NCBI RefSeq assembly: GCF_000264995.1
Contig: NW_006767438.1
Coordinates: 1,276,973 to 1,340,972, forward strand
DNA: 64,000 nt
Source of the DNA: Punctularia strigosozonata HHB-11173 SS5
Taxonomy: Eukaryota > Basidiomycota > Agaricomycetes > Corticiales > Punctulariaceae
Direction of reading: 5' to 3'
Shown one piece after another: positions 1 through 11,076 of the stretch. The translations under genes and the position numbers were made by a program. How positions within the stretch are numbered: the stretch's first letter is position 1; every line of letters starts with the position of its first letter. The notes beneath the pieces are model-generated. The model was not told the DNA's origin and did not search any database. It worked only from the letters and a program-made list of their open reading frames with translations.

Positions 1-733
1 CCGGCTGTGACGCAGAGCGTTTTGTCTGTCCCACTGTATGAGTGCTGTATGCATTAATTCTTGATGAACGCGCCCGTCAAACTGAGTAAAGACCCTTCTG
101 CACCATTTGCCTGATGCAACGATTCTCCACCTTGCGTGTCACGGTCAGCATTCCGAATATCCACTTCAGGGCAGCTTCATTTCGCACGACAAGCCACTTA
201 CTATTGAGAGGTTGATGTCGAGACCTCGTCCATGCGCGTTCATGGCCTTCTTGAGTGCTTGCGAGACCGCGAGAGGAGACCAAGTCAGTATTACGTCCAT
301 GACGCCCTCGTCAGATGAACTGAACGACCCCGGGTAGGTTACACAATCAACCAAACCAAGCGGTGCACCTCGCTGTCATAATGCTATTTACTGGTTTCGA
401 AAGCGTGATCGCCACACTCTGGTCAGTACAACTCCCTTCTTCGCTGCTGCTTGCCTACCTCTCAGTCTTGACACTAGGTCCATGCAAGACGTCGATGGTC
501 CGATGATCGCAGAGTCGGTGTACTCGGATATCTTCGCATCCGATTCAGAATTCATAGACTCCGATGATATAGCATATGCCCTTGATGCTGCTACACGGAA
601 ACTCCGCGATGCCCATGCTGATCTGAGTGGACGGGCGACGTACGTTCACTTTGGCTTGTGCTACAGTTGTTCTGGAGCCACGATGTGTAGGAATGCGATC
701 GTGGTGTTTCCGGAGCGCAATGATGATATGTAG
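1..733 (+). CDS. CHAT-domain (caspase-like) protein, 3' part only
   Basis: This is the C-terminal half of a CHAT peptidase-fold protein cut by the left window edge. The catalytic-type histidine lies in HLACHGQ (exon starting near 92) and the cysteine in FLSACETARGD. The segment AVHLAVIMLFTGFESVIATL and then SMQDVDGPMIAESVY follow as expected for the family. An intron at 422-477 is well supported: TG|G rejoins to Trp in the family's conserved ATLWSMxDxDGP. A second intron lies between about 285 and 355, but its exact ends are ambiguous. The stop is the TAG at 731-733. In fungi CHAT domains usually follow TPR repeats in large proteins; the partner domain is outside the window. Both catalytic residues are present, so the domain could be active. 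Substrate and role are unknown. Confidence 0.8.
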
Positions 734-1089
734 ATTCGACGTAAAACGTTGCCATGATCCTTGTTTCGTGTTTCATCAATTCCATCCATCAAGTGGGTAA
801 TGATGCCGTAACACATTCAGACGTTTAGTGTCGCCTTACTCCGGGGTTTTTTTTAATGCGCGCCAGAAATAGCAGCGAGTTATACGCACACCAGGGCCAG
901 GCGGTTGATGATGTATCTCGGAATGAATAATAGGCCTTTCGAGCAGACCGTGTCCGTGTGATACAACGTTTGTCTCGCAACCTCGGAGTAGAGGGTGAAT
1001 GGTGAGTAATACATGCTAATACATGGTACTTGAGGATACTTATATGATGTTATATGATGTCTAACAATACAGTATGTAGCGACCTGGTC
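734..1089. other. Intergenic, convergent 3' regions
   Basis: The CHAT gene and the zinc-finger gene converge here. I see only AT-richer non-coding sequence, presumably the two 3' UTRs. Confidence 0.5.
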
Positions 1090-3403
1090 ATATGTATTCC
1101 AATTCCGACTCCACATCGGACACAGCTTTCTCGTCCTGTGGTTGCTCCCGAACATCCTCGCCTGTATCGTCATTCCGCTGTGAAGGTTTAGGAACCTCCT
1201 CGTCACTTTCCAATTCGTCAACTTCAGACTCCTCGTCAAAAATTGCTGCGTGCAGTGTGGTGCTCGCCATCCTGGCGGAAACCGCATCCATCCGGGGCGA
1301 AGTGGAGGAGGAAGACGGAGGACGGCCCGGTTTGCGTGCGGATTCAGATGGCGTCGCCGGCGCCGGTGCAGTTGTAGAACTCCCTCGGGATGGGCCGGGT
1401 TGCGAATTGAGCGTTGACCATCGACATGATTCTAATCGGGACACTGTTCGCTTAACCATCCACAGACTCGCAGCATAACGAAGGCAATTACCTGCATGCT
1501 GCTCGAGTTGGAACTTTTTCTCAAACATGCCCCCGCAGTTCACACATTTAAGCTTCGCCCAGCTCATTTCGGCCTCTCGGCAAGAACCTTCGACGAAAAG
1601 AAAGAAGCATGCCGAGTTAGTTCTGAGGCTAAACGCCACCGTCCTCGTGGCTTTCGCAGGAAGGAGGTTCGCAATGAGGAAACGGAACGTACGACGGTGA
1701 CGTTCCATCGCGTCCTTCCGGTTGAACGGCTTGCCGCACTTCGGGCAGGCGTATTTTCGCTCGCCCTTGTGTATGGTCGAGTGTCTCCTGAGATCGTTCT
1801 CCCGAGTAAAGACCTTGCCGCAATTCGGCTCGTTGCAGGGGTAACGGCTGTTATGCCACCGCATGTGATCTACATATGACGATTCGTAGGACGCGGGTGT
1901 CAGTGCGGTTACGGGAGTAGAAGGACGAAAACGTCACCTCTGAACGCGGTAGCAGTGTCGAAGGTGCTGCCGCAGTCCTCCCGGTCACATCGATACACTA
2001 CACTCGCCTTGCCCCCTGCAGTCTCGTCTCCAGTACTTTGACTCCGGGTGCGTGTACCTGTATCCCGTCATCAGTATGAGAGCTCCTCGACTCAACGTAG
2101 AGACACACCAGGCCCATCTACGGCCATGCGATCCTCTTCCAGCTGGAATGTGGACGTAGACGCAGAGCAATCAGATAAATGTCGCGTGATCTTGTTCTCG
2201 GAATCTGGAGACCCTGGCACAGATGCAGCGGATTGACGGGAGACGCCTTCGATGCTCAATACGGCATAGCCGGGCGGGTTTGCCTGCGTATGTCGCCTTC
2301 GCCGACGCTTCTTCGAGTCGTGAGGATTGCCGCCTTCCTGCAGTACGGGAGGTGCCCATCGATATTTCGGCCCGTCTTCGTCTGCAAACGAAACGTTGTA
2401 GGCACCCATACCCGTCGCTTCCGGAGCGTTGGGAGCTGCGGATGGAGCAGAGGCAGCTCCTACCGTCCCGATGGCCCATCCTTTGACAACGCCGCCTGTC
2501 TGAATCATGGCCACCTCCGAACGGCGAATGCTCCACGGGTGACTGGCTACAGGCACAAGAACGATGAGCTGAAATGATCAAGTAGCTGAGTGCAGCACTC
2601 ACTGGAGTAGCTCGGACGAGCATACGCGGCGGAAGGCGCACTGACCACGGGTCGCAGTTCTGCCTCTGCTTGCGGAGGAGACGACAGTGCGTTCGGACTG
2701 ACAGTCCGACTCCCCTCCGCGGAGCCCTCGGATGACAAGGGGTAAGGCGAATATCGCTGCTTGGACGCATGCCGCCCCTTCCGCGAGGCCGACGGGCTAC
2801 TGCTCCTCCGTGGCCGGGAGGTGCTGCTCGATGGATCCCCGTACGTGGCATCGTAATCACCTGTACCGTCGGAGTGCCCGAAATAAGTCGGTCGGGGGAG
2901 GACATTGTCCGGATGGTCTTGTGGGCGCCTGTAGGCATCCGGTTCATCTGGATCTTGCAGGATCTTCGCCAGTCCTAGGGGAGGCCGCGCTGGCGGTGCG
3001 TTACTTCGTCCTGGCGTCGCAGATGATGCAGGGCGTTCTGTAAGCGAAGAAGACCGGACACGCCGAGGGTCTTCGTTGGCTGCGCCCTTTGACGACTGAA
3101 ACGGAACTATTACTCTCGATGTCGACAACGGGTGATGCGACTAGAGAAAACAGAAATTACCGGCGTCGCTCTGAAACGTGTTTGGAACGCGGAAGGGCTA
3201 TCAGGCGGAGGATATTCTAGCGCTTCGTCGGGGTCGATTTGCATCCCGTCCTCCTGATCTCCCGCAGACGCGGGAGGAGCGGGGAGGTGAGGAAGCGTCG
3301 ATATCCTGAACGGAGGGAGTTGTATGCCCGCTGGTGATGACGACGACGCTGTATCATCCGTCAGCTCAGACGTTGGAGCATTGAGTACGTCTTCGACATT
3401 CAT
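1090..3403 (-). CDS. C2H2 zinc-finger protein, putative transcription factor
   Basis: A multi-exon gene. I place introns at 3096-3160, 2547-2602, 2016-2096 (or the shorter 2058-2096) and 1870-1937. Joining exons 4 and 5 completes a classical C-x4-C-x12-H-x3-H finger (CDREDC ... FRDHMRWH). A second finger, CNEPNC ... RRHSTIH, follows at once. A third begins CPKCGKPFNRKDAMERH, but its last ligand is not visible without another splice. A later CVNCGGMF-type pair may be a fourth, C2HC-like finger. The N-terminal 280 or so residues are Ser/Pro-rich and disordered, and the C-terminus is acidic (EESEVDELESDEE). I chose MNVEDVLNA as start; an in-frame ATG 16 codons upstream at 3451 is the alternative. 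It is probably a nuclear DNA-binding regulator; targets are unknown. Splicing of the last 250 codons is uncertain. Confidence 0.75.
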
Positions 3404-4536
3404 GAGAAATATATATGGCTCTACGTAATGCCGCCGCACAATCGTCGTCAATCAATCATGAGCATTGTGCACGAGATGGAAAGATATCACCACACCAACC
3501 TTAAAGAGCGCGGCGTCGTCGGAAGCAAAGTCGCGTAGGGTGCTGGTGCCCCTTGGTCCCTGATCTTGATCACGATAGCAGCTTATAATCGGTGGGGCAT
3601 CAGCAGAAGGGGGTGTGGCGTGCCGCTGTACGCCACAGTCATAGATTTATACATTTGGCGGTCGGGATCAGCCGCAGGCTGTTGTCGGCCTCAAAAGGTC
3701 ATCCGCATCAGGGCTGATGATTGTCTGTGAGCATGGTTCCCGGGAAAAGACAAAGAAACCGCGCCAAAACGCCTGTTCGAGCCTAATCCGGTCCGAGAAG
3801 AAGCTTCATTTCCTGCGGGGCAGGGCGACGGCCATTACGCCACAATTACAAGCGCTCCCAGAACAGGCACAACGGTTCACAGTCCGGCGATACAGTAAAG
3901 GCCCGGGCGATGCCAGGAGACGACAGCATGTTCCCGACATATGTATCTGGACGTCGGCCGGGTTGCGGCAGGCGCACCAGTCGACGTAAAGCGCTGAGAT
4001 CAAAAGATCGATAGCATGGTGAGGCGTGAGAAGATGACCATCTAGGTACGACACAGCGTCCGCCACCAGCTCCTTTGTCGGACGTGCAATAGCCACGGGA
4101 TCACCGGACGGTCGCACGACGGATGAGGATTCCCAAGGCGACTGGTAGACACACTCCGCCAAGCGCCAGTGTGGGTGGAGAGAAGCCGGGGGAAGGGCCC
4201 GACGACGCGCCCCACGGTGCATTGTGCTACCACACCAACCAACTGGACGCCCGCGCCACAGCACGCTGCGTTCATAGAACCTCGGAACCGGCTTTACTCT
4301 CCCGTTCGGCGGCGCCACAACGCCATCTCATGCTCTGCTCCAGAGTCCAGAATCCCTTACATGGCGATCTGCCCGGTAAGCCGGACCTGCGATGACGATA
4401 CCCAGCCTGAAGCAGATTAGCACATTACAAATACATACATACATCCGATGACCCGCACTTCGATAGCGTGTTGCATCTGCATCTAACTCATTGTTCGCGT
4501 CTTTGGGGCGTTGCGTTTGATATGACGCACGCGCGA
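3404..4536. other. Intergenic region, no recognised gene
   Basis: This is the upstream region of the zinc-finger gene plus the 3' flank of the H+-ATPase gene. A 170-codon reading frame on the minus strand (3806-4318) resembles no family I know and has a composition like its shadows, so I do not call it. A short CATA microsatellite lies near 4432-4446. Confidence 0.4.
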
Positions 4537-7500
4537 TCAGTCGTCCGGTTCAGCCGGAGTCTGCCCAACGATCTTGTAAATATCTCTACCGTTCGTGTCC
4601 TTGCGCTCATGCACGACCGTAATGCGTTGCAGCTCGTTGATGAAATCTTCCACCTTCCGATCGATCTTGCCTCGTTGCGAACGGCCTGAACAAAAGTGCG
4701 CGCCACATGATCAGCACCGGATCCGTCCGCAAAGTCGGCAGCGGTGTTAAACACGTACCAAGGTTGTTCAGCCACTTCCACTGGTTGAGGATGAAGTACA
4801 CGATGCTGAGCACCACGATGACAGCGATCGAGTACGCCCAGATACGTATGACCGTGACGATATCAACGTGGCCGTTGTGCGGCGCAGCACCGGACAGCCA
4901 GCCGAAGATGGCCATGATCGAGGCGATGATGTCGACGGCCAGCACCGCGCCGCTAAAACGTTCCTCAGCGCTAAGATGAGATGACACGGTGGGCGGGGGA
5001 GGGGTTGCTTACACGAGCTGCCAAGACGGCCAGGTCCATTCGCCGTCGCCGAGTCGAGTAATGAACTGGACGAAAAAGGTAAACAACGTTGTATCCCATA
5101 CGAGGAGTTACGCCACCACACGTACGATCAACCAGTTTTCAGTCAGCGCCACCTCGAGGAAGATGACCTCCTGTACCGAGCCCCAGTTCTGTATGATACC
5201 GCCTTTCCCGTCCGAGCCGAGGAAGAGCGTGCCTCGAATGATCCACGTCGCGGCTGCAAGCAGTATGCCCAGAAGCGTCGAAAGTACCCAGATCTTCGGC
5301 AGTTGCCACTCCACCGGCTGGCGCGCACACGGCGCGTGGTCGTACGCGATCGCAATGGTGGCGACATCTGCGAATAACGCGAGGAAGACGACGAGGTCAG
5401 CGCGAATCGTTTCCTTCAGGATAATCGTCGAGAGGGTCAAGTAGATTTCCAAATGCAGACAAAGCGCTATACGGTCTGGAGGGAACAACATTCAGCAGCT
5501 GCGTTCCCATATGGAGCATTTCCACTCACAGACAATGTAGGCCTTCATGCGGTGGAAGATCTGCCGCGCAACCTTGATCGCGGTGATAATCGTCGACAGA
5601 CCCTCGTCGAGGAACACGACCGCGGCAGCCGACCGCGCCGCATCGCTGGCTCCCTCCACCGCAATACCGCAGTCCGCCTTCTTGAGCGCCGGCGCGTCGT
5701 TGACACCGTCACCCGTCATCGCAGTCAAATGCCCGCGCCTCTGAAGCATCTCGACGATCTGGTACTTGTGCTCCGGGAACACCTCCGCGAACCCGTCAGC
5801 CGCCTCCACAAAGTCGTGCAGCTGCGAGCCGCCCATGCCTCCGTTGATCAGTCGCTCAGAGTCGTACACGTTGGTGCCCATGTTCAGCATCTTGCACGTC
5901 TCCTTTGCGATGGCCACGGCGTCTCCGGTAAGCATCTTGACTTTGACGCCCAGCTCGCCCGCCTCGTGGATCGTCGCCGCCGTATCGCTCCGGGGAGGGT
6001 CGAACATTGGAAGTAGGCCGAGCACTTGCCAGTCTCCATCGCCCTCCTTGACCGCGACACCGAGCGAACGGAAACCCCTCGACGCGAACTCCTGCGCCTT
6101 TTCCTTATACCGCGCGCTGATGTCAGCCGGGACGTTGCACAGCTTCAAGATACTAAACTCGGGGTGAGGTGAATAAGAAGACAACGAGCTCCCGTGACAC
6201 AAGGAGGGACATACGCGTTCGGCGCACCCTTGGCGCAGGTATAATGCTTTCCGTCTTTTTCGACTTCAGCGGTGATCCGCTTTGAGACGGGATCGAAGGG
6301 ACGGAAGCTGGACGTCTTCCAGCCGCTTTGGAGCATCTCTCGCGTCTTGGGGTAGTCCTTCACCGTCTGTACCGTGACCTTGTCGACTGCGAAGCGTCTT
6401 TCAGGTTACCTCGTCGGGATCGAGATCTGACGAGACTCACTGGGGTCGAGCAGTTTGACGTTGTGCGACGAAGCCAGGACCGCGACACACATCATCCAGT
6501 TCGGATCGACGCCCTCCGCCACGAATGGCTCGTGTATGCTGAGCTTGTTCGCCGTCAACGTGCCGGTCTTGTCCGAGCATAGGATGTTGCACCCGGCGAG
6601 TGACTCGATAGCGGTCAACCTCTGTACGATGGCCTTGCGCTTTGCAAGGTATGCAGCCCCGACGGCGAGCGTGGTCGTGGTGACACATGGGAGGCCGACG
6701 GGAACACCGATTATCTTTAACAGCGATCAATGCGGGCCCATAAGACACGGCAGGCGGCTGCCACTTACGAGGAAAATCAGGGTATAGATTAGCAAGTTGT
6801 CTTCCTTTGGTTGGGAAATCCTCGTGCTGCGGAAAAATCCCCCTACCCATACGGCAAACAGGAATCTACGTGATAAAGTAAGCGTCACGAACGTTACGTC
6901 CAACTTATGGACTGACATGACCACCAAAACGAGGAGCGTAGTGCCGATAATGTTCATCACTCTCTGAAAGTGGCCTTGGTCCTTCGAGCCAGTGACGAGG
7001 GACGCAGTCCTGCCCACGAACGACTTCTTGGCAGTCGCGATCATACGTGCATAACACTTGCCGCGTTTACCTGGAATTGTTTAACGTGAGTATATGCGCA
7101 TAAGAAGATGTCGATTTAAACTCACTTATCGTGGTATAGTACACCGTATCGCCATGGAACTTGTCAACGGCCAGAGACTCGCCGGTAATCGCCGACTGGT
7201 CAACAGAGCAAATGGCAGGTCCCTTGTCGATCTTCTCGTCCTCATCGGCCTGTTGCTGCTCCTCGCCACCGTCCTTCTGTTCATCGTCCTCGTCGCTCTC
7301 TCCCCCATGCTCCTGCTTCTCTTTCTTTCTGTCGCTGGATTCAGGCTGCTTGCGCGAGGCCTGTCCGGGAGCGCCGCTCGAGCCTCCGGAACTCTGACCC
7401 TTTTCTCGTTTGGACTGTTCAGCGCGTTCCATGATCTGCCTACCCTTTGACCCGTCTTTGTCCGAGTACTCTGCGAGAAGGACGGCATCTCCGGGTATCG

Positions 7501-8423
7501 TTTGACCTTCCTCGATGAGAAGCTGTCGCGACACCAGTTAAGCAAAGCACACAACCGTCACATCAGCGAGAGCTCTTACAATATCCCCCGGTACAAGATC
7601 GCGCGCCTCGATTTCCTGCTCTTGACCGTTACGGATGACGAGGGCCTTCATGGCGATGCCAGCCTTGAGCTTCTCCACGATATCGCCCGCCTGTTTCTCT
7701 TGGTACCACCCCACGAACGCGTTCAGCGCCAAAATGCCGATGATCACGCCAAAGTCGACCCAGTCTCTCAGCCCTCCGGCGAGCGCTACCGCCACCTCCA
7801 TCACGTAGAGGATGGGGCCGCGGAAAAAGCCGAGCACCTTCAGCACCTGGTTCTCTTTCGCCGACGTCAGCTCGTTGTAGCCGACACGTTCGCGCCGTTT
7901 CGCGGCTTCGGCGTCATCGAGGCCGCGTTGCATGTCGGTTTCGAGCCACTCCTCCGGGACGCGCGCGGCGCCGGACTGGGTCTTGACCTTTTTCCAAGGC
8001 ATGTACCATCTCTACGTGTCGGCGACGACCGTGAGTTCGTCGGGATGCAGTATAGCAGGGGGAGGGACCATATAGTACTCACACGCTTGTACTCGACGTC
8101 TTCGTCGTCATCACCGTCTTCGTCCGCAGGCTTCGCCCTCGCCGCATTGTCGATAAAGTGCAGCAGCGCGCCGTACTCGTCGTCGCCACCAAAATCTGAG
8201 AGCACGATCAGCAGAGGGATCATCCTCAGCGTATACCGAATGTGCGCGCACCATCGTCTTCTGGCTCCTTCCCCTTCCGGTCCTCGTCGCGGGCGTGGTC
8301 GTGTTCGTCGTTCGGCGCGTGGTTCGAGCCTTTCTCGGGCTCGTTATTCGAGCTGCCGTTGATGGCGGTCGCGTCAGAATCACGATTGTTACCGCGCGCG
8401 TGCGGTGCGGGGTTGGTGGACAT
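4537..8423 (-). CDS. PMA1: Plasma-membrane H+-ATPase (P-type IIIA)
   Basis: This pumps protons out of the cell at the cost of ATP and energises secondary transport. The phosphorylation motif [14 protein letters not shown], the actuator motif [14 protein letters not shown] and the hinge motif [16 protein letters not shown] are all present. So are the expected membrane helices, for example [20 protein letters not shown] early and [20 protein letters not shown] late. The C-terminus, from [15 protein letters not shown] to AEPDD, is a short soluble tail where regulation by phosphorylation is known in yeast. About a dozen short introns split the gene. The start [11 protein letters not shown] opens a long charged, Asn/Asp/Glu-rich N-terminus. 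A long Lys/Glu/Gly/Ser-rich insert (roughly 7200-7450) lies between AEYSDKDG and [13 protein letters not shown] in the actuator domain. The family assignment is secure; exact splice sites were not all resolved. Confidence 0.93.
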
Positions 8424-8916
8424 GGCTGGCTAGCTAGGCCGCGCCGAGCAGGGGAGGAGCGTTCGGTTTTTTGCTCCCGAGCATGGCGGCGAGCTTAAGT
8501 ATGGGTGGTGTGTCTGAGTATATGCATTGCACGGCATGACGCAGTAGTCCCGTTCCGAAAATAATATGACGGTGTGCGCAGGACGTTTGTAAATAGCCCG
8601 GCCGGTAAGTAATGCCAATGTGTCAGGAGCAACTTGAGACTCAGAGCAAGCCATGATGCGTGCGAACCTAGCGAAACGAACTCACGCGTGACGTCAGTGC
8701 CACTCTCGTTCCTGCCGTTTCTCTTCTCCAGTGGAGCTAAACTGAACTCAATCTGACTGAGAACACTGGAGGCGCTGGCCAGACCTTGTCCGGGAGGATA
8801 ATATGGCATAGCATAGGTTATCAAGAGCATAGTAGATACATGATTATAGGTGCGATAAGCATGCATGAATGTAAATCAAGGTCGGGATCCACAACCTCGC
8901 CGGCCTTCAGCTCTCG
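8424..8916. other. Upstream region of the H+-ATPase gene
   Basis: Non-coding between two minus-strand genes. It should contain the H+-ATPase promoter, but I see no clear TATA box at a standard distance. Confidence 0.4.
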
Positions 8917-9849
8917 TCATGTTGATTCCTTGAGCGTCGTCAAAGCCTTGAACACCAGATTCATGACAAACAACACATGCTCCCTCTCCCCTTCCCTCAC
9001 CCTGCTCAGCACTGACGACACGAACCTGTCAGGGTGCCATAAGAGAAGCTCCTTCTCGAGCAAAGACGATCCCGATTTGGTGATCGCGATTCGTGCCGGA
9101 TGGAGGATGAATGCACAGACGTTTTCCATCGTGAGACGCTCCAGAAAGCGTTCGCCAAAGATCGGCCACGGGATGTCGTCGAAGCCGAGCGCGCCATTCA
9201 ACGGCGTCGCCCACCAGGTATCGTAGTCCACGAGCTGCTTCTCCTCGTTCCTGTAAGTGAGCTCCGCCTCGGCTCGTGCTCTTTCGCGTTTCTCCTGCTC
9301 GAGCCTCCGCAGCCTCTCCTGCTCCGCCCTCTGTGCTTGCTCCGCCCTCCTCCGCGCCTCCCACTTTTCGGAAAGCTTCCGATCCCTCTCCGCACGCAAC
9401 GCCCTCCTGTTCTCAATCACCTCGGGGCGCGACACTCGGTCAAGCCGCTCCCCGACCTTCATGACAGCGTGTCTCAACAAAATATCGATATCCGCGCTCC
9501 GCACGGCGTCCAGCACCGCCCGGTCCGCTGGGTCCTCCGGGTCAAGCTGGATCTGGTACTCCTTCCACTTCCGCGGGTGCCAAAACTCTGTACTAGGAGG
9601 CCCTTCCGGCACCGACTCGAGCTTGATTTTGACCGGCACCAATGGGTCGTAGTGGTCGATCTCGGACATCTCCACCACGCGCCACTTCTTTTGCGAGCGC
9701 CGCCGCTTCTCCGCCTTCTCCTTCGCCTTCTCTTCGCGACGACGCAGGGTGATGCTGCCGTACGAGTCGCGCTGCAGCGCCCGCGCCGACCGACTATTCC
9801 GGCGCTGAAGTTGTTGGCGCTGGTGTTCGCTCTTGACGTTGACGCCCAT
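8917..9849 (-). CDS. Charged coiled-coil protein with J-like (NFKBIL1-type) C-terminus
   Basis: A single-exon gene of 310 codons. The start MGVNVKSEHQ follows a long in-frame extension without other good ATGs; I prefer it because the upstream stretch is low-quality coding. The N-terminal third is basic (RRREEKAKEKAEKRRR). The middle, from about residue 145, is an uninterrupted Glu/Arg/Ala helix (ERDRKLSEKWEARRRAEQAQ onward), probably a coiled coil. The C-terminus contains DDIPWPIFGERF and LLWHPDRFVSSVLSRV. These resemble the C-terminal WHPDKF segment of NF-kappa-B-inhibitor-like 1 proteins, a degenerate J-domain. The canonical HPD tripeptide is present (WHPDRF), but the flanking J-domain is not complete. 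Function is unknown; the NFKBIL1 link is by resemblance only. Confidence 0.7.
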   Translation of the reverse strand: MGVNVKSEHQRQQLQRRNSRSARALQRDSYGSITLRRREEKAKEKAEKRRRSQKKWRVVEMSEIDHYDPLVPVKIKLESVPEGPPSTEFWHPRKWKEYQIQLDPEDPADRAVLDAVRSADIDILLRHAVMKVGERLDRVSRPEVIENRRALRAERDRKLSEKWEARRRAEQAQRAEQERLRRLEQEKRERARAEAELTYRNEEKQLVDYDTWWATPLNGALGFDDIPWPIFGERFLERLTMENVCAFILHPARIAITKSGSSLLEKELLLWHPDRFVSSVLSRVREGEREHVLFVMNLVFKALTTLKEST

Positions 9850-11076
9850 CGTAAACGGAAGAACGAAGTGTAGTGATCGATAGGAGGCACGGAAGGGGCA
9901 GTAGGGCGAAGGATATCTGAGGAGACAGGCGGAAAAGGGAGGGTTTTTGTATCTTTGGCGATGCGGTGTGGCCGAGTGTCGGAGAGCGAATTCGAGGGGG
10001 AGGGGGAGAATATTGTACAGTTTTACCTTGTACAGTTGTGGCCTTGGCCGCAAACGAAAGCGTGCGTCCGTACACAAGGGAAAATGCATTCGCGGCATCT
10101 GGCCATTAGATGTGTCACCGTGAGAGTCCCGGGGCGAATGGCATATCCGCATGTTCAGGTCGACGTGGGCCAGCGGAAGGTCCGTACATGCCTGATTGAG
10201 CGCCTCTGGACCAGCGAGCGATCTTGAGAAGACAGTTACTGCGCAATGGACGCGATGCCTCTCCTCGGACTGTGAGTTTGTGGCTCCTGCCTCGTGAGTC
10301 GTAGCCTGTCTCTTCTTGAGTCTGCGTGAGCATTTTCTGTTTGCCTGAACATCGTTCCTGTTGGCTTTGTTAAAGTGACTCAGTGCTGGGCATCCGACAG
10401 TTCAAGATGGTGATAATCGACCCTTGATTCCCATGGTTATGAGGCCATCAGACGACACAGAGGAGTTATATGTCGGGCAAAGGGAGTTGAGTCGGCCTTG
10501 TCCGATACTCCGAGTCGCCGGGTATCAGGGGGGCTGTGGCTGTGCGATGCAGCTGTGAGCCTCGAGGACGCGCTCTCCGGAGGACTCGGTGGGCGAAACC
10601 ACGCACACAGCCAGAGGGTACGCATCAGCAACGAGGCGCAGAGTACGCTTCAGCGCGCTGGACTTGACGTCGCTGTTGACCATAGCGAGTCACGAGCGAC
10701 AGCATGTCGGTCGCTGCAGGTTCCCGATAAGGCAATATAGCCCCTGACAGCGTCGTGCTCCGGACCCCACGTTCCGAATACAAAAGGCGGGCGAGCGCGC
10801 AACATGTGGCAATTGCTCCTTGACCGATAACGACGACCAGAGGCCCATCGAACGCTATTGAGCATAGGAGGCGTCGTGCAACCATCGAAGAGGACAGCAC
10901 CCGAACGTTTTGTGTGCTGCACTGCCCAACTTTCGGGGGGCCTCGCCTTGCCCAAATAAGATACAAGGAAGGACAATAGCGCCAGCGACCCCTGTGTGGC
11001 TTTTTGTGGCCTTGTTAAAGGGTGGATCTTCTTGCTGTGACTGCGACTAGCGTATATATATCACGACGCGCTCGAG
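9850..11076. other. Divergent intergenic region, no recognised gene
   Basis: It separates the coiled-coil gene (minus) from the disordered-protein gene (plus), so it should carry both promoters. Reading frames of 80-110 codons near 10500-10976 lie on both strands and none has recognisable motifs. TATATATA at about 11051-11060 sits just upstream of the ATG at 11077. Confidence 0.4.

Noticed and set aside
1878-2096. 39-base intron 2058-2096 in the zinc-finger gene
   Set aside because: It keeps the frame but is shorter than all other introns here; the 81-base alternative ending at 2016 also keeps the frame and is preferred.
3806-4318. 170-codon minus-strand frame in the zinc-finger/H+-ATPase gap
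   Set aside because: No recognisable motif, no supporting splice sites and equally long frames overlap it on the other strand.
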